Shown piece by piece: positions 8,775-17,670 of a stretch of DNA of 64,000 nt (positions within the stretch are counted from its first letter, which is position 1; each line of letters begins with the position of its first letter). The notes beneath the pieces are model-generated. The model was not told the origin of the DNA. It worked only from the letters and a program-made list of their open reading frames with translations, and ran no database searches. Position numbers and translations under genes: made by a program. The stretch is from Cylindrospermum sp. FACHB-282. GTDB taxonomy: Bacteria; Cyanobacteriota; Cyanobacteriia; Cyanobacteriales; Nostocaceae. The stretch covers positions 47,937 through 111,936 of the forward strand of contig NZ_JACJRJ010000018.1 of NCBI RefSeq assembly GCF_014697195.1, given 5' to 3'.

Positions 8775-8830
8775 TTTTAGCTATTATCACTCGGTAATGT
8801 TAGTGCATTTATGGATGAGTTGACAGAATT
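8775..8830. other. Right junction (attR-type) of the mobile element with comM
   Basis: Upstream of 8808 the comM frame stops matching the family. The expected G-V-L-F-(M/L)-D-E-L of Walker B is only seen from the F codon (8808-8810) onward, and the frame meets a stop at 8778-8780. Homology therefore begins at about 8806-8812. The crossover core should be a short direct repeat shared with the unseen left end. The exact core cannot be set from one side. Confidence 0.6.
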
Positions 8831-9428
8831 CAAAAGAGATGTATTGGAATTTCTGCGTCAACCTTTGGAAGATGGATATGTGACGATTTCCCGGACTAGA
8901 CAATCGGTGATGTTTCCGGCTCAGTTTACATTGGTGGCGAGTACCAATCCCTGTCCTTGCGGTTATTATGGCGATACGATTCAACAGTGTACCTGTTCAC
9001 CGCGCCAACGGGAGCAATATTGGGCAAAGTTATCTGGGCCGTTGATGGATCGGATTGATTTGCAAGTGGCGGTAAATCGCTTAAAACCAGAGGAAATTAC
9101 CCAACAACCGACGGGGGAAACATCAACATCAGTCAGGGAAAGAGTGCAAAAAGCACGCGATCGCGCAATTACCCGTTTTCAAGCAGAAACAAATCTGCGT
9201 TGCAATGCCCAAATCCAGAGTCGTCATCTCCAGAAATGGTGCAAGCTAGATGATGCCAGCCGGAATTTATTAGAAACTGCAATTAGAAAATTAGGGTTAT
9301 CAGCCAGAGCAAGCGATCGCATTCTTAAAGTAGCCCGAACTATTGCAGATTTGGCGGGAGATGATGATCTCAAACCCCAGCACGTAGCAGAAGCAATTCA
9401 GTATCGCACAATCGACAGAATGCAATAG
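8808..9428 (+). pseudogene. comM: comM/yifB 3' half, interrupted by the mobile element
   Basis: About 206 residues correspond to the C-terminal 40% of ComM/YifB (normally about 500 aa), an AAA+ Mg-chelatase-like branch-migration helicase needed for natural transformation. The fragment begins at the Walker B motif (FMDELTEFKRDVLEFLRQPL). It continues through SRTRQSVMFPAQFTLVAS, the Cys-rich NPCPCGYY/CTCSPRQ loop, LSGPLMDRIDL, and the C-terminal Mg-chelatase domain (LSARASDRILKVARTIADL). No defects are seen inside the remaining part, so precise excision could restore the gene. The ATG at 8811 is an internal Met of the motif, not a start codon. The 5' half is presumably beyond the left window edge, past the element. 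Confidence 0.85.
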
Positions 9429-9470
9429 GTAATAGGTAATAGGTAATGGGTAATGGGTAATGGGTAATAG
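9427..9470. repeat. Heptamer tandem repeat (AGGTAAT/GGGTAAT)
   Basis: There are three units of AGGTAAT followed by three of GGGTAAT, starting inside the comM stop codon. It is a typical short tandemly repeated repetitive (STRR) sequence of heterocystous cyanobacteria. Confidence 0.75.
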
Positions 9471-9539
9471 GGTTTTAGCTATGTTCGGATATGTTGACAT
9501 AGTGATCTTACTTTGCGTTTTTATACTTACAATTGCTGA

Positions 9540-10208
9540 CTACTGCTGGTAAATCACCTCTAATAACTCACTAGCTTGTTCTAGGGATAGCAAAATTCGG
9601 TAAGCAAAATTTTTTATTTCCGGAGATGGCTGTTCTATATCTGGAACCATAATAGTACGCATTCCAGCTTTAAAAGCTGCTTCCACACCTACACATGAAT
9701 CTTCAAAAACCACACATTGGGGAGGCATGACATTAATTCTGTGACTGACTTCCAGAAAAATATCTGGGGCGGGTTTGCCTACAGCAACATCTTCGCTGGT
9801 GACAATTGTCGTGAAATATTGGTCAATACCAGCATTAGTTAAACGGCGGATTGTTCTGACGCGAGATGTCCCAGTTGCCAATCCCATAACTACCCCCAAA
9901 TCACTCAGTCGCTTGAGTAAATCTAAAACACCTGCTTTTATGGGTAGACCTGCTTGTATTTCTCGCTGATCACCAATTTTAATGCGTTGGGCTGTCACAG
10001 ACTCAAAAGGAAAGTTGTCTCCATATATTTTTTTGAATATTTTTTCCCGCGAAGATAAGTCTCTACCAACGAACTGTTTGTATAAATCATCGCTAAACTC
10101 ATAACCATGACTTTCTACGGCCTGTTTCCAAGCCCACCGAGCAATGCTTTCCGTATCAAAAAGCAGACCATCCATATCAAAAATTGCGGCTTGGTTAGCT
10201 GGCGACAC
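9540..10208 (-). CDS. HAD-superfamily phosphatase/phosphoglucomutase-like hydrolase
   Basis: This 222-residue protein has the HAD motifs in order: DMDGLLFDT (motif I, nucleophile Asp near residue 11), TGTS (motif II) near 117, Lys in VGKPAPDIF (motif III) and VVFEDSCVGVEAA (motif IV). The cap domain between motifs I and II is the helical type of beta-phosphoglucomutase and related sugar-phosphate phosphatases. The start is a GTG at 10208, preceded by AAGGA at a suitable distance; an overlapping ATG is out of frame. It is transcribed away from the nucleoside phosphorylase gene. The substrate cannot be told from sequence. Confidence 0.8.
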   Translation of the reverse strand: MSPANQAAIFDMDGLLFDTESIARWAWKQAVESHGYEFSDDLYKQFVGRDLSSREKIFKKIYGDNFPFESVTAQRIKIGDQREIQAGLPIKAGVLDLLKRLSDLGVVMGLATGTSRVRTIRRLTNAGIDQYFTTIVTSEDVAVGKPAPDIFLEVSHRINVMPPQCVVFEDSCVGVEAAFKAGMRTIMVPDIEQPSPEIKNFAYRILLSLEQASELLEVIYQQ

Positions 10209-10299
10209 ATTAAGTCCTTCGATTAACGCTTGACAACATTTAAATATATCAGTAAAGACGAAAATTCCCGCCTAGAGAATTTAAGATTCTGTTAAAATC

Positions 10300-11088
10300 A
10301 TGGCTCACAAATCTACGACTGGTAAACCCTTCTATCACATTGGCTTTGGGCTAGAGGATCTGGGTTCACCACCTCCCCGCATTGCTTTATTATCTGGTGA
10401 TCCGCAACGGGCCTGTTTAATTGCCCAAACCTATTTGCAGAATGTGCGGTTGTTGTCGGAGAACCGGGGACTCAATAGCTATGTAGGCGATTTACCCAAT
10501 GGTCGCCGGATTTTATCTGCTACTAGTGGCATGGGTGCGCCTTCTCTGAGTATTGTGGTGAATGAGTTGGTACAAGTGGGCATCCGACAAATTATTCGTA
10601 TTGGGACTTGTGGCTCGATTCAACCTTATGTGCCAGTTGGCAGCATTGTGATTAGTAGTGGGGCATTGTGTCGCCAAGGTGCAGCCTTAGATATTGCCCC
10701 TGTTGAGTATCCAGCTGCTGCCGATCCGTTTCTCACCGTGGCTTTAGTGAAAGCAGCACGAGAATTAGCCGTTGAACATTATCTGGGGATTACGGCGTCC
10801 GTAGATACATTTTATGAAGGACAGGAACGCACTGATTCAGCGAATCCGAATTTAATGAGATCCCTTTGTGGCATCACCGAAGAATATCGGCGGTTGAATA
10901 TTTTGAATTATGAAATGGAATGCGGAACGCTGTTTAAAATGGCGAGTGTATATAATTTTGCCGCTGCTGCTGTTTGCGGGGTGGTAGCTCAACGCACCCT
11001 TGCAGAAGATGTCATCTTACCTCAGAAGGATATTGCTATTAAAAATGCGATAATCACTGCTATAAATGCCACAAGAGATTTAGAATAG
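10300..11088 (+). CDS. Nucleoside phosphorylase (uridine/purine phosphorylase family)
   Basis: This 262-residue protein of the NP-I phosphorylase family would catalyse phosphorolysis of nucleosides to a base plus ribose-1-phosphate in salvage. LLSGDPQRACLIAQ at the N-terminus and IRIGTCGSI near residue 105 form the phosphate-binding loops. NYEMECGTLFKMA near 204 is the ribose/base site with the conserved Met-Glu. The length is typical. It is divergent from the HAD gene with a 91-bp spacer. Specificity for uridine versus purines is not resolved. Confidence 0.8.
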   Translation: MAHKSTTGKPFYHIGFGLEDLGSPPPRIALLSGDPQRACLIAQTYLQNVRLLSENRGLNSYVGDLPNGRRILSATSGMGAPSLSIVVNELVQVGIRQIIRIGTCGSIQPYVPVGSIVISSGALCRQGAALDIAPVEYPAAADPFLTVALVKAARELAVEHYLGITASVDTFYEGQERTDSANPNLMRSLCGITEEYRRLNILNYEMECGTLFKMASVYNFAAAAVCGVVAQRTLAEDVILPQKDIAIKNAIITAINATRDLE

Positions 11089-11518
11089 CTGCAAAATTGC
11101 CTGATTATTAATTTAATATTTCTTGGCAATGTTGATTTATTGGGAATAGTTTTATCCTGTCTTTACTTAATCTTTAAAATATCAATATTTTATTAGTGGT
11201 AATATGTCTTAGATTGGATTTGGTCTGATATTGTGAGGATAAGTCAAGACCAGACAACAAGTATAAAAAGTACCAAATAGTAATCCTGAATGCATTTGAA
11301 AGATGATTGTTAAGGTAGGCAATAATTAATCTTTACTTTGGCAAGCATTGAATACACGGATTGTGAATTTGGGATTTTCTATAGTTGAAACTGCTAGGGC
11401 TGTTGTACCATTTTTAGATTTTAGGTTTTTTCTTCTTAATGCAAAATATAAAATCTAAAATTCAGTTAGGGGCATCTAGTAATTAACTTATTTAGGACAA
11501 TTTGGAGAAGTAGTTAAC
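11089..11518. other. Intergenic region without a recognised gene (430 bp)
   Basis: This AT-rich spacer has no convincing frame, repeat or RNA. It should hold the promoter of the secreted retropepsin-like gene, whose ribosome-binding site GGAGAAG lies at about 11503. Confidence 0.5.
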
Positions 11519-12157
11519 ATGAAGGATGCCTTGAGGCGCTGGATGATGACCAGTAACTTAGTTTTGATGGCAGTGGTACCAACGCTGACCTTTTTATCAT
11601 TGTCGCATCAAGTCAGGGCTAAAGATCCAGGAGTATGTTTCATGGTGACATCCTCTGGTAAAATGGTGAATCTGAATACGCTTTGCGGTGTAACTATCCC
11701 CAAGGATGAAATTGCTCAGATTCCTCAGAGTGCAACCATCCCCAAGGATGAAATTGCTCGGATTCCTCAGAGTGCAACCATCCCCAACGGTGAAATTGCT
11801 CGGATTCCCATCAAACGCCGCATTGGGAATACTCCCGTGATTGAAGTTACCTTTAATAATAAACAAAGCTTTGAGATGATTTTAGATACAGGCGCTAACG
11901 GCACTCTGATCACTCGCAAAATGGCGAATACTCTCAAAGTCAAGGCTACAGGTACGATGGAAGTCGAAATTGCTGATGGTAGTGAGGTCAAATTTCTCAC
12001 TGGACAGGTTAAATCGATGGCCGTTGGTGGTGTTGTCGCCAAAAATTTGCAAGTGGCGATCGCCCCAAAAGCAGGTATTGGATTATTGGGACACGATTTT
12101 TTTGGTAACTACGATATCAAGCTTTTGGCAAAAGAAGTGCAATTTCAGCGCCGCTAG
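11519..12157 (+). CDS. Secreted retropepsin-like aspartic protease
   Basis: This 212-residue protein has an N-terminal hydrophobic signal segment (about residues 13-34, possible cleavage after VRA). Residues about 60-96 hold a tandem peptide repeat with unit IPKDEIAQIPQSAT. The retroviral-type aspartyl protease fold follows: the active-site DTGAN at D123, VEIADG, and LLGHDFF near the C-terminus. A single copy of the active-site motif means it should work as a homodimer, acting in the periplasm or at the membrane. The stop overlaps the convergent oxidoreductase stop by 4 bp. The substrate is unknown. Confidence 0.75.
   Translation: MKDALRRWMMTSNLVLMAVVPTLTFLSLSHQVRAKDPGVCFMVTSSGKMVNLNTLCGVTIPKDEIAQIPQSATIPKDEIARIPQSATIPNGEIARIPIKRRIGNTPVIEVTFNNKQSFEMILDTGANGTLITRKMANTLKVKATGTMEVEIADGSEVKFLTGQVKSMAVGGVVAKNLQVAIAPKAGIGLLGHDFFGNYDIKLLAKEVQFQRR
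11696..11810 (+). repeat. 42-bp in-frame tandem repeat (about 2.7 copies)
   Basis: Units start at 11696, 11738 and 11780. Each encodes IP(K/N)(D/G)EIA(Q/R)IPQSAT. The copies are nearly identical at the DNA level, which suggests recent expansion. Confidence 0.85.
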
Positions 12158-13248
12158 CCCAGAAATGTCTCTAAAGCAGGTACCTCTACCCAACTTGCTG
12201 TTTGATGGGATTGATGGGATAAATCCATCAACAACTGAGAATAAACCCCTTCACGCAGGGATGGTGTAATTTCCTGCTGAGTTTCAATTCCTTGCACCCA
12301 TTGATCTACAACGCGAATAAATGCAGAAATTCGTCCGTCAGCATAACTTTGCGAAAATAGTAACTCTTGGGGGATTTCAATTTCCGTCAGGGGTTTACCA
12401 GGTTGGGAACCCCAAACCCGAAATCCATGTATGTAATCTTTTTGATTTTCACTGCCTAAAATTAACGTACCGAGATCGCCATACACTTCTACCCAATGAG
12501 TTCTAGATGCGTACACCGCTGCACTAATAGCAACTTGGCAAGGTGTCCCATCTAGCAATTCCAGCGATAATATACAGGTGTCGTCTGTCTCTACTGGCGT
12601 TAATTCCCCGGTAGCTGGGTTAATTCTCTCTGGAATGGCGGTACTCATCAGGGCGTTTAATCTGCGTACTGGGCCAAATAGCCAGTGAATATAATCGAAA
12701 GCGTGAGAACCCAAAGATCCCAATGCACCGCCCCCTTTCTCTTTAGAAGAATACCAATTCCAAGGGCGATTGGGATCAGCACGAGATGAACCAAACCAAT
12801 CAATTTTAATTAAGCGTAATCGGCCTACATAACCTGTTGACAACAGTTGAGAAAACAACTGCCATCCTGGCACAAAGCGAAATTCAAAATCTACAGCAGC
12901 AACGACGCCTTGATTTTTGGCTAACTGATAAAGTTCTTTGGACTCAGTTGCATTTAAGGCTGTGGGTTTTTCGAGTAATAAATGTTTCCCAGCTTGCAGC
13001 AGTGTTTTTGCCATTTCATAGTGCAAAAATGGCGGTGTAGAGATGCTGACTGCCTGCACTGCTGGCAAAGCGACAATATCCTCAAGGCGATCGCAGGCGT
13101 GGGGGATATTATGGCTGGTGGCGATCGCTTTAGCTTGATTAATATCTCGGTGATAAACGGCAACTACCTCAGTGTGAGGATGTGCTTGAAATCCGGGAAT
13201 GTGTACTTTTTGACCAAATCCAGTGCCGACAATTGCCACCCCAATCAT
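12154..13248 (-). CDS. Gfo/Idh/MocA-family oxidoreductase
   Basis: This 364-residue NAD(P)-dependent sugar or cyclitol dehydrogenase-like protein has a Rossmann fold at the N-terminus (VAIVGTGFGQKVHIPGF), then VSISTPPFLHYE and LLEKPTALN (the conserved Glu-Lys-Pro). The C-terminal alpha/beta domain has GGGALGSLGSHAFDY, supplying the conserved catalytic His region near 180. Its natural substrate cannot be named from sequence. It is transcribed alone, just downstream of the DUF4870 gene (32 bp), and could share its transcript. Confidence 0.85.
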   Translation of the reverse strand: MIGVAIVGTGFGQKVHIPGFQAHPHTEVVAVYHRDINQAKAIATSHNIPHACDRLEDIVALPAVQAVSISTPPFLHYEMAKTLLQAGKHLLLEKPTALNATESKELYQLAKNQGVVAAVDFEFRFVPGWQLFSQLLSTGYVGRLRLIKIDWFGSSRADPNRPWNWYSSKEKGGGALGSLGSHAFDYIHWLFGPVRRLNALMSTAIPERINPATGELTPVETDDTCILSLELLDGTPCQVAISAAVYASRTHWVEVYGDLGTLILGSENQKDYIHGFRVWGSQPGKPLTEIEIPQELLFSQSYADGRISAFIRVVDQWVQGIETQQEITPSLREGVYSQLLMDLSHQSHQTASWVEVPALETFLG

Positions 13249-13280
13249 AGTTATCCCCGTCTATCTACTTAATTTAACTT

Positions 13281-13751
13281 TTACCGCAAAACTCGAATTG
13301 TCAAAGGATAGCGATAATGCTCTCCATTGTATGCTTTGATGCCGGCAAAGGTGACTAAAAATAATTGTCCTGACAGAATGAATAACATAAAAGTCATGAA
13401 CACAATTAGTAAACTATCCAATGTTATATGTACTTGATTTATCGCCCCATTTGTAGTAGCTGCCAGACCAAAGCTAGTTAGCATAAACAACAAGGATATT
13501 ATGATGATAACCAAAGTATAAAATGTCAGAGATATTTGAAAATTTAAAGCTTCTTTACCTTGAAGATCAATCCAGGGATATTGTGTCTTTTTGAATTGCC
13601 AAATCGTCAATGGTGCTAAAAGATTCAGTGGCAAATACAACGGCAAACCAAAAAAAACTAAACAGCACAAAAGTATCCATGCCAAAAGCGCTGAAAAATG
13701 ACATAACATCGCCCAGATACGCATTTGTAGTTTTGGTTTTTTTCCTGGCAT
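13281..13751 (-). CDS. DUF4870-family membrane protein
   Basis: This 156-residue protein has about four membrane segments. The family signature is visible: WAMLCHFSALLAW near the start, PLTIWQFKKTQYPWIDLQGKEALNFQ in the middle and a C-terminal IKAYNGEHYRYP. Members are small inner-membrane proteins of unknown function. The start at 13751 is an ATG; a Met at residue 10 is also possible. The gene precedes the Gfo/Idh gene by 32 bp on the same strand. Confidence 0.8.
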   Translation of the reverse strand: MPGKKPKLQMRIWAMLCHFSALLAWILLCCLVFFGLPLYLPLNLLAPLTIWQFKKTQYPWIDLQGKEALNFQISLTFYTLVIIIISLLFMLTSFGLAATTNGAINQVHITLDSLLIVFMTFMLFILSGQLFLVTFAGIKAYNGEHYRYPLTIRVLR

Positions 13752-13869
13752 GACTTTTTATTTTTCCGGGTATTTAGAGAGCAATTCTCTATTTTACTAT
13801 CAAGAATCGCTCAGAGTAAGGGGAAGACTGGCATCCTCGTGATCATAACCGCCTTACCGGGGCAGAATT

Positions 13870-13894
13870 TACTCGTCTAACGAGTAGATTTTTT
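13870..13894 (+). terminator. Hairpin plus T-run
   Basis: TACTCGT-CTA-ACGAGTA is a perfect 7-bp stem, followed closely by a run of six T on the plus strand. No plus-strand gene precedes it nearby, so it might end a small RNA or be fortuitous. Confidence 0.4.
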
Positions 13895-14114
13895 ACAAGT
13901 TTTTCGGTAAGCGTAAAGCTCAGACACGAAGAGTGCTGAGATATAAGCGACTCGTGCGATTTTAATCGCCTAATTCATTGTGAATATGATAATGTTATAA
14001 TTGAATCTAAAAATTAAGTATAACTAAGCAACGTAAAAACTTGACTAGATTGGTTGAGTGCGTAGTCACACCTAACAGAATTTTGTATCCCTTACGGGAG
14101 CCGTAGGCTCTATT

Positions 14115-14148
14115 TGGCATTTTGAATTCAAAAAAGGTCAAAATGCCA
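14115..14148 (-). terminator. Inverted repeat just downstream of the cup gene
   Basis: TGGCATTTTGA and TCAAAATGCCA form an 11-bp stem with a 12-base loop, 11 bp past the stop of the CO2-hydration gene. It is a plausible transcript end for the ndhF-ndhD-cup cluster. Confidence 0.5.
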
Positions 14149-14158
14149 GGGAAATCTG

Positions 14159-15481
14159 TTATCTATAATCTTGACTTTGAATACTCCGCAGACGGGCAGC
14201 ATCACGTATGCCATAGTCAGCACGGGTAAAGCGATTTAGCTGAGACTCAAAAAATTCTCGATTAGCTTGTAAATGTTTTGGATTTGGGTCATCTAAAGGA
14301 TATAAAAGTGCAGTTCTCAAAGCTTGAATCACCGCAGAAGTCACATTGTACATTGACCGTTGGAAACTAACACCCAATTGAATCAACATATCTTCTTCAC
14401 CACGGCAATGTTTGCTGTAGTAATCAACAAGATATGGGGGCAAAAAATGCAACATATCTTGCATTAATAATGTAGGCGGAATACCAGCAGTACCTACGGG
14501 GAATACATCCGCATAGAGAATGCCGTAGTGGAAGTCTTTTTGATCCGCAGGCACTTGATTTGCTTGAGCATTATAAGACTTTGTGCCTCGGAAGGGAGCA
14601 GTGCGGTAAAAAACCGCTTCTACATAGGGTAAAGCTGCTTCGTATAGCCAAGTGAAACCCTTAGATTTGGGGATAATTTCATAGCATTCGCCACGAATAT
14701 AAACATGATGGTAAATCGGGCGACCTGCGATCGCAAATATCCCATTGACTAAGAAATTCATGGCATCGGGGACACCTTTAAATCCACCTTCATCATAAAT
14801 ATCCGACATTTCAAAGAACACCGGCGCCATGACTTCCCAGAATAAGCCCAAATTAGAGTAGTAAGACATCTGGCGGCACTGTTCTAAAAACATTTCTGGA
14901 AACAGCTTATGCAGCGCCAACATTGCGGGATTACCTCGGAAGTAAGCCTTGATTGCCCTATCAGCATTAGCTTTATATTCGTCAGAATCTAGGTAGGCAT
15001 CAAATTGGTTGATTGGCGCGTACATATGACGATGCCAAAGCATTGCTTGCATACAAGCTTCAGCAAATTCCATATTAATGCGATCATGGAACAAATGATG
15101 CAACAACTTCGGCATTTTGAAGGTTTCACCTTTCTCCATAAATGCCAAAAGTTCTGGATGTGCTGTGGCTACGCCGCGCCAAATTCGTAAATCTGCATCA
15201 TCACCAGCGTAATGATTATGCCTATCTAAATATTCTTGAGATAAGAAGTATTTAAAGAATGGAAGCGGGTTGAGAAATTCGCGTTCAGCAATATAAAGAA
15301 GGTCACGCCAGTAAAAATCCATTGGCACAGCATAAGCTTTATATAAGCCGATAATTTGCATCAAGTTTTCTGGGGTATCTGGCAACATTGATCCCCCTGC
15401 TTCTAGGCGATGAATTACTTCAGCAAATTCATGGTGGGAAGGAGGTAATTTAGTTGCAGGCTTTTCTGGAGTTTGTACCAT
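14159..15481 (-). CDS. CO2 hydration protein, CupA/CupB (ChpX/ChpY) family
   Basis: This 440-residue protein of the cyanobacteria-specific Cup/Chp family is the subunit that, on the NDH-1MS/MS' complex at the thylakoid membrane, converts CO2 to bicarbonate. Recognisable stretches are EVIHRLEAGGSMLPDTPENL, YWRDLLYIAER, and HHLFHDRINMEFAEACMQAM with its conserved histidines. AAGGA precedes the ATG. It follows ndhF and ndhD on the same strand. The absence of a neighbouring cupS gene leans towards the CupB (NDH-1MS, constitutive) type, but CupA versus CupB is not settled by what I can see. Confidence 0.85.
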   Translation of the reverse strand: MVQTPEKPATKLPPSHHEFAEVIHRLEAGGSMLPDTPENLMQIIGLYKAYAVPMDFYWRDLLYIAEREFLNPLPFFKYFLSQEYLDRHNHYAGDDADLRIWRGVATAHPELLAFMEKGETFKMPKLLHHLFHDRINMEFAEACMQAMLWHRHMYAPINQFDAYLDSDEYKANADRAIKAYFRGNPAMLALHKLFPEMFLEQCRQMSYYSNLGLFWEVMAPVFFEMSDIYDEGGFKGVPDAMNFLVNGIFAIAGRPIYHHVYIRGECYEIIPKSKGFTWLYEAALPYVEAVFYRTAPFRGTKSYNAQANQVPADQKDFHYGILYADVFPVGTAGIPPTLLMQDMLHFLPPYLVDYYSKHCRGEEDMLIQLGVSFQRSMYNVTSAVIQALRTALLYPLDDPNPKHLQANREFFESQLNRFTRADYGIRDAARLRSIQSQDYR

Positions 15482-15795
15482 TTTGATTCCTTGGTATGAT
15501 TAATTACGGGTTTTTGTATGGGAATCTTATCTGAGTTGTGTAGGTATAAAATACTCTTTTAAACGTAGACGCAGAGAGGCGTGCCGTAGGCTACCGCAAA
15601 GGGCGCGGAGCGTGGCGTTAGCCATAGCGTCTCGAAGAGAAGGGCGCGAAGAAGGAGAAGAGGAGAAAGAATTTCATGAATGTTTAGGATTGCTATATGA
15701 GAATTTGAGCCGCTGAACTAGTACAGCAGGGTGTAAATAAAGGTGTCTTGGTGGTTAAAAAATCAACTTTTTTACCACCAAAGCACTAAGAAATA
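15482..15795. repeat. Intergenic dispersed repeats between ndhD and cup
   Basis: Bases 15561-15660 are a GC-rich mosaic of Nostoc-type short dispersed repeats (for example GCGTGCCGTAGGCT, also at about 42591, and GCGTCTCGAAGAGAAGG), unlike the AT-rich flanks. No gene is seen. The 314-bp gap may uncouple cup from ndhD transcription. Confidence 0.6.
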
Positions 15796-17295
15796 CTACT
15801 TCACAGCTAGTTGAGAAATGACGGTTTTATCGATAGGTAGAATAGCAGAAACCATCTCTGTAGCTGTGGGTTCACTCCAACGGACTAACCAAGTTGGTTG
15901 TACTCCTAAAAAGATGATGAGGACTGCCAAAATTAGGGCGGGTGCTTTCTCAGACCATAGAACTTGAGGATAGTAGGCTAGGCTGTCGAGTCTGCCGAAA
16001 CAGGTGCGGTTGAGGAGGATGACAAAATATACTGCGGTGAAGCCTGAGGTAACCACACACAACAGTGTTGGTATGGGAAAAGCTGAGTAACTGCCCTGAA
16101 ATACGATAAATTCAGCGATGAATCCTGTTAAACCGGGAATACCGGCGCTAGCCATCCCGCTTAAAACTAGGAGGGCGCTAATTAAAGGTAAACCGCGGAT
16201 GGGACTCATCAGACCATTGAGTTTATCTAACTCGCGAGTACCAACTTTTGCTTCTACGACTCCCACTAAATGGAAGAGAATAGCTAGGATAAGACCATGG
16301 CTAAACATTTGAGCCACTGCACCGACGAGTGCTAAGGAAGTGCTGGCGGCGGCGGCCAATAACACATAGCCCATGTGACCGATGGAACTGTATGCGACCA
16401 TCCGTTTGATGTCTTTTTGCGCGATCGCAATTAATGCCCCGTAAATAGCACTAATTGCACCCCAAATTGCCAAAGTCGGGGCGATAATACTCCAAGCGTT
16501 GGGAAACATCCCTAAGCCAAATCGTAACAGTCCATAGGTTCCCAACTTGGCCAACACACCACCCAGAAGAATGGCAATTGGTGCTGAAGCCTCAACGTAA
16601 GCATCAGGTAGCCAGGTATGGAAGGGAACTAAAGGAATTTTGATGCCAAAACCTATGACTATCCCTACTAGTAAGAGGAGTTGCTTTGCTGTTGACAACT
16701 TTTCGGTAGAGACTGCATCAAAAGAAAAATTAGTAGAACCAGTCAACCACACCATACCCAAGAAGGTGGCTAAAATTAAGGCTCCCGAAACAGCAGTATA
16801 AATTAGAAACTTAATCCCTGCATAAGCTCTTTTTTCTCCGCCCCAAATGGAAATTAACAAATAGAAGGGGATTAATTCTAGTTCGTAAAACAGGAAGAAT
16901 AACAGCAAATTCTCTGCTAAAAAAGCACCTGCTACTCCACCACTTATTAATAAAATCATGGAGTAGAAAAGCCGGGGGCGTTCAGTCTGTTTGCTACTAC
17001 TATAAATAGCAATCCAGGTGAGGAGGCTGTTTAACACCAGCATCAAAATTGATAGCCCATCAGCCCCTAATTGATAATTTAAACCAAGGGTTTCATTCCA
17101 GGGAAGATATTCTTGAAACTGCATCCCTGGATTAGTGATATCAAATTTGAACAGGATGAAAAGATTCCAGAGAAGAACTAGCCCAGACAGAGTGAGGGCT
17201 GATAAACGAACGCGATTTGCTGTGATAGTGCCACTAGGCCAAAACCCGATAATTGCCGCGCCTAAAATTGGTATCCAGATTAAAACACTTAACAT
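15796..17295 (-). CDS. ndhD: NDH-1 subunit NdhD (D3/D4 type, CO2 uptake)
   Basis: This 499-residue polytopic membrane protein of the proton-translocating NuoM/MrpD family has GADGLSILMLVLNSLL near residue 80 and the conserved FYELELIPFYLLISIWGG (TM5 Glu). IKFLIYTAVSGAL, then IPLVPFHTWLPDAYVEASAPIAILLGGVLAKLG (split in the usual order), and the IKRMVAYSSIGHMG Lys motif follow. Clustering with an MS-type ndhF and a cup gene marks it as a CO2-uptake paralogue (ndhD3 or ndhD4) rather than the respiratory ndhD1/D2. D4 is favoured only because cupS is absent. It sits downstream of ndhF across a repeat-filled spacer. Confidence 0.88.
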   Translation of the reverse strand: MLSVLIWIPILGAAIIGFWPSGTITANRVRLSALTLSGLVLLWNLFILFKFDITNPGMQFQEYLPWNETLGLNYQLGADGLSILMLVLNSLLTWIAIYSSSKQTERPRLFYSMILLISGGVAGAFLAENLLLFFLFYELELIPFYLLISIWGGEKRAYAGIKFLIYTAVSGALILATFLGMVWLTGSTNFSFDAVSTEKLSTAKQLLLLVGIVIGFGIKIPLVPFHTWLPDAYVEASAPIAILLGGVLAKLGTYGLLRFGLGMFPNAWSIIAPTLAIWGAISAIYGALIAIAQKDIKRMVAYSSIGHMGYVLLAAAASTSLALVGAVAQMFSHGLILAILFHLVGVVEAKVGTRELDKLNGLMSPIRGLPLISALLVLSGMASAGIPGLTGFIAEFIVFQGSYSAFPIPTLLCVVTSGFTAVYFVILLNRTCFGRLDSLAYYPQVLWSEKAPALILAVLIIFLGVQPTWLVRWSEPTATEMVSAILPIDKTVISQLAVK

Positions 17296-17296
17296 A

Positions 17297-17625
17297 TAAA
17301 TTGGGATCAGGATTAGAGGATTAGAAGATTAACAGGATTTATTTGAGAATGATTCATATTCATCCTCATCTTAATTGGGATCAGGATTAGAGGATTAGAG
17401 GATTAACAGGATTTATTTGAGAATGATTAATATTCATCTTCATCATCCTTTCATCCTTAAATCCTGCTCAGGATTAGAAGATTAACAGGATTTATTTGAG
17501 AATGATTAATATTCATCTTCATCATCCTTTAATCCTTAAATCCTGCTCAGGATTAGAGGATTAACAGGATTTATTTGAGAATGATTAATTTAATCCTCAT
17601 CATCCTTTAATCCTTAAATCCTGAT
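17297..17625. repeat. Imperfect tandem repeats between ndhF and ndhD
   Basis: There are four degenerate units of roughly 80-100 bp. Each contains AGGATTAACAGGATTTATTT followed by GAGAATGATT and a TTCATC/ATCCTTTAATCC block. The AGGATTA and TAATCCT parts are complementary, so each unit can form a stem. They fill nearly all of the 375-bp gap. Confidence 0.8.
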
Positions 17626-17670
17626 TGGTAATGGGGAATTTTTTATTGCCCCATTAACTATTAGTTGAAT

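Larger units (their letters stand above)
13752..14158. other. Intergenic region with hairpins, no gene seen (407 bp)
   Basis: It holds two terminator-like structures, listed separately, and a short dispersed-repeat fragment (GGAGCCGTAGGCTC at about 14097). No protein-coding frame is convincing. No cupS-like gene is found here, although it would be expected next to a cupA-type operon. Confidence 0.5.

Noticed and set aside
9427..9470. Heptamer array considered as a CRISPR or recombination site of the element
   Set aside because: The units are 7 bp with no spacers; it is an STRR repeat, on the far side of comM from the junction.
11216..11250. TTGTGAGGATA near the retropepsin-like gene, similar to half of the TCCTCAC box
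   Set aside because: The second half of the direct repeat is missing, so it was not counted as a sixth box.
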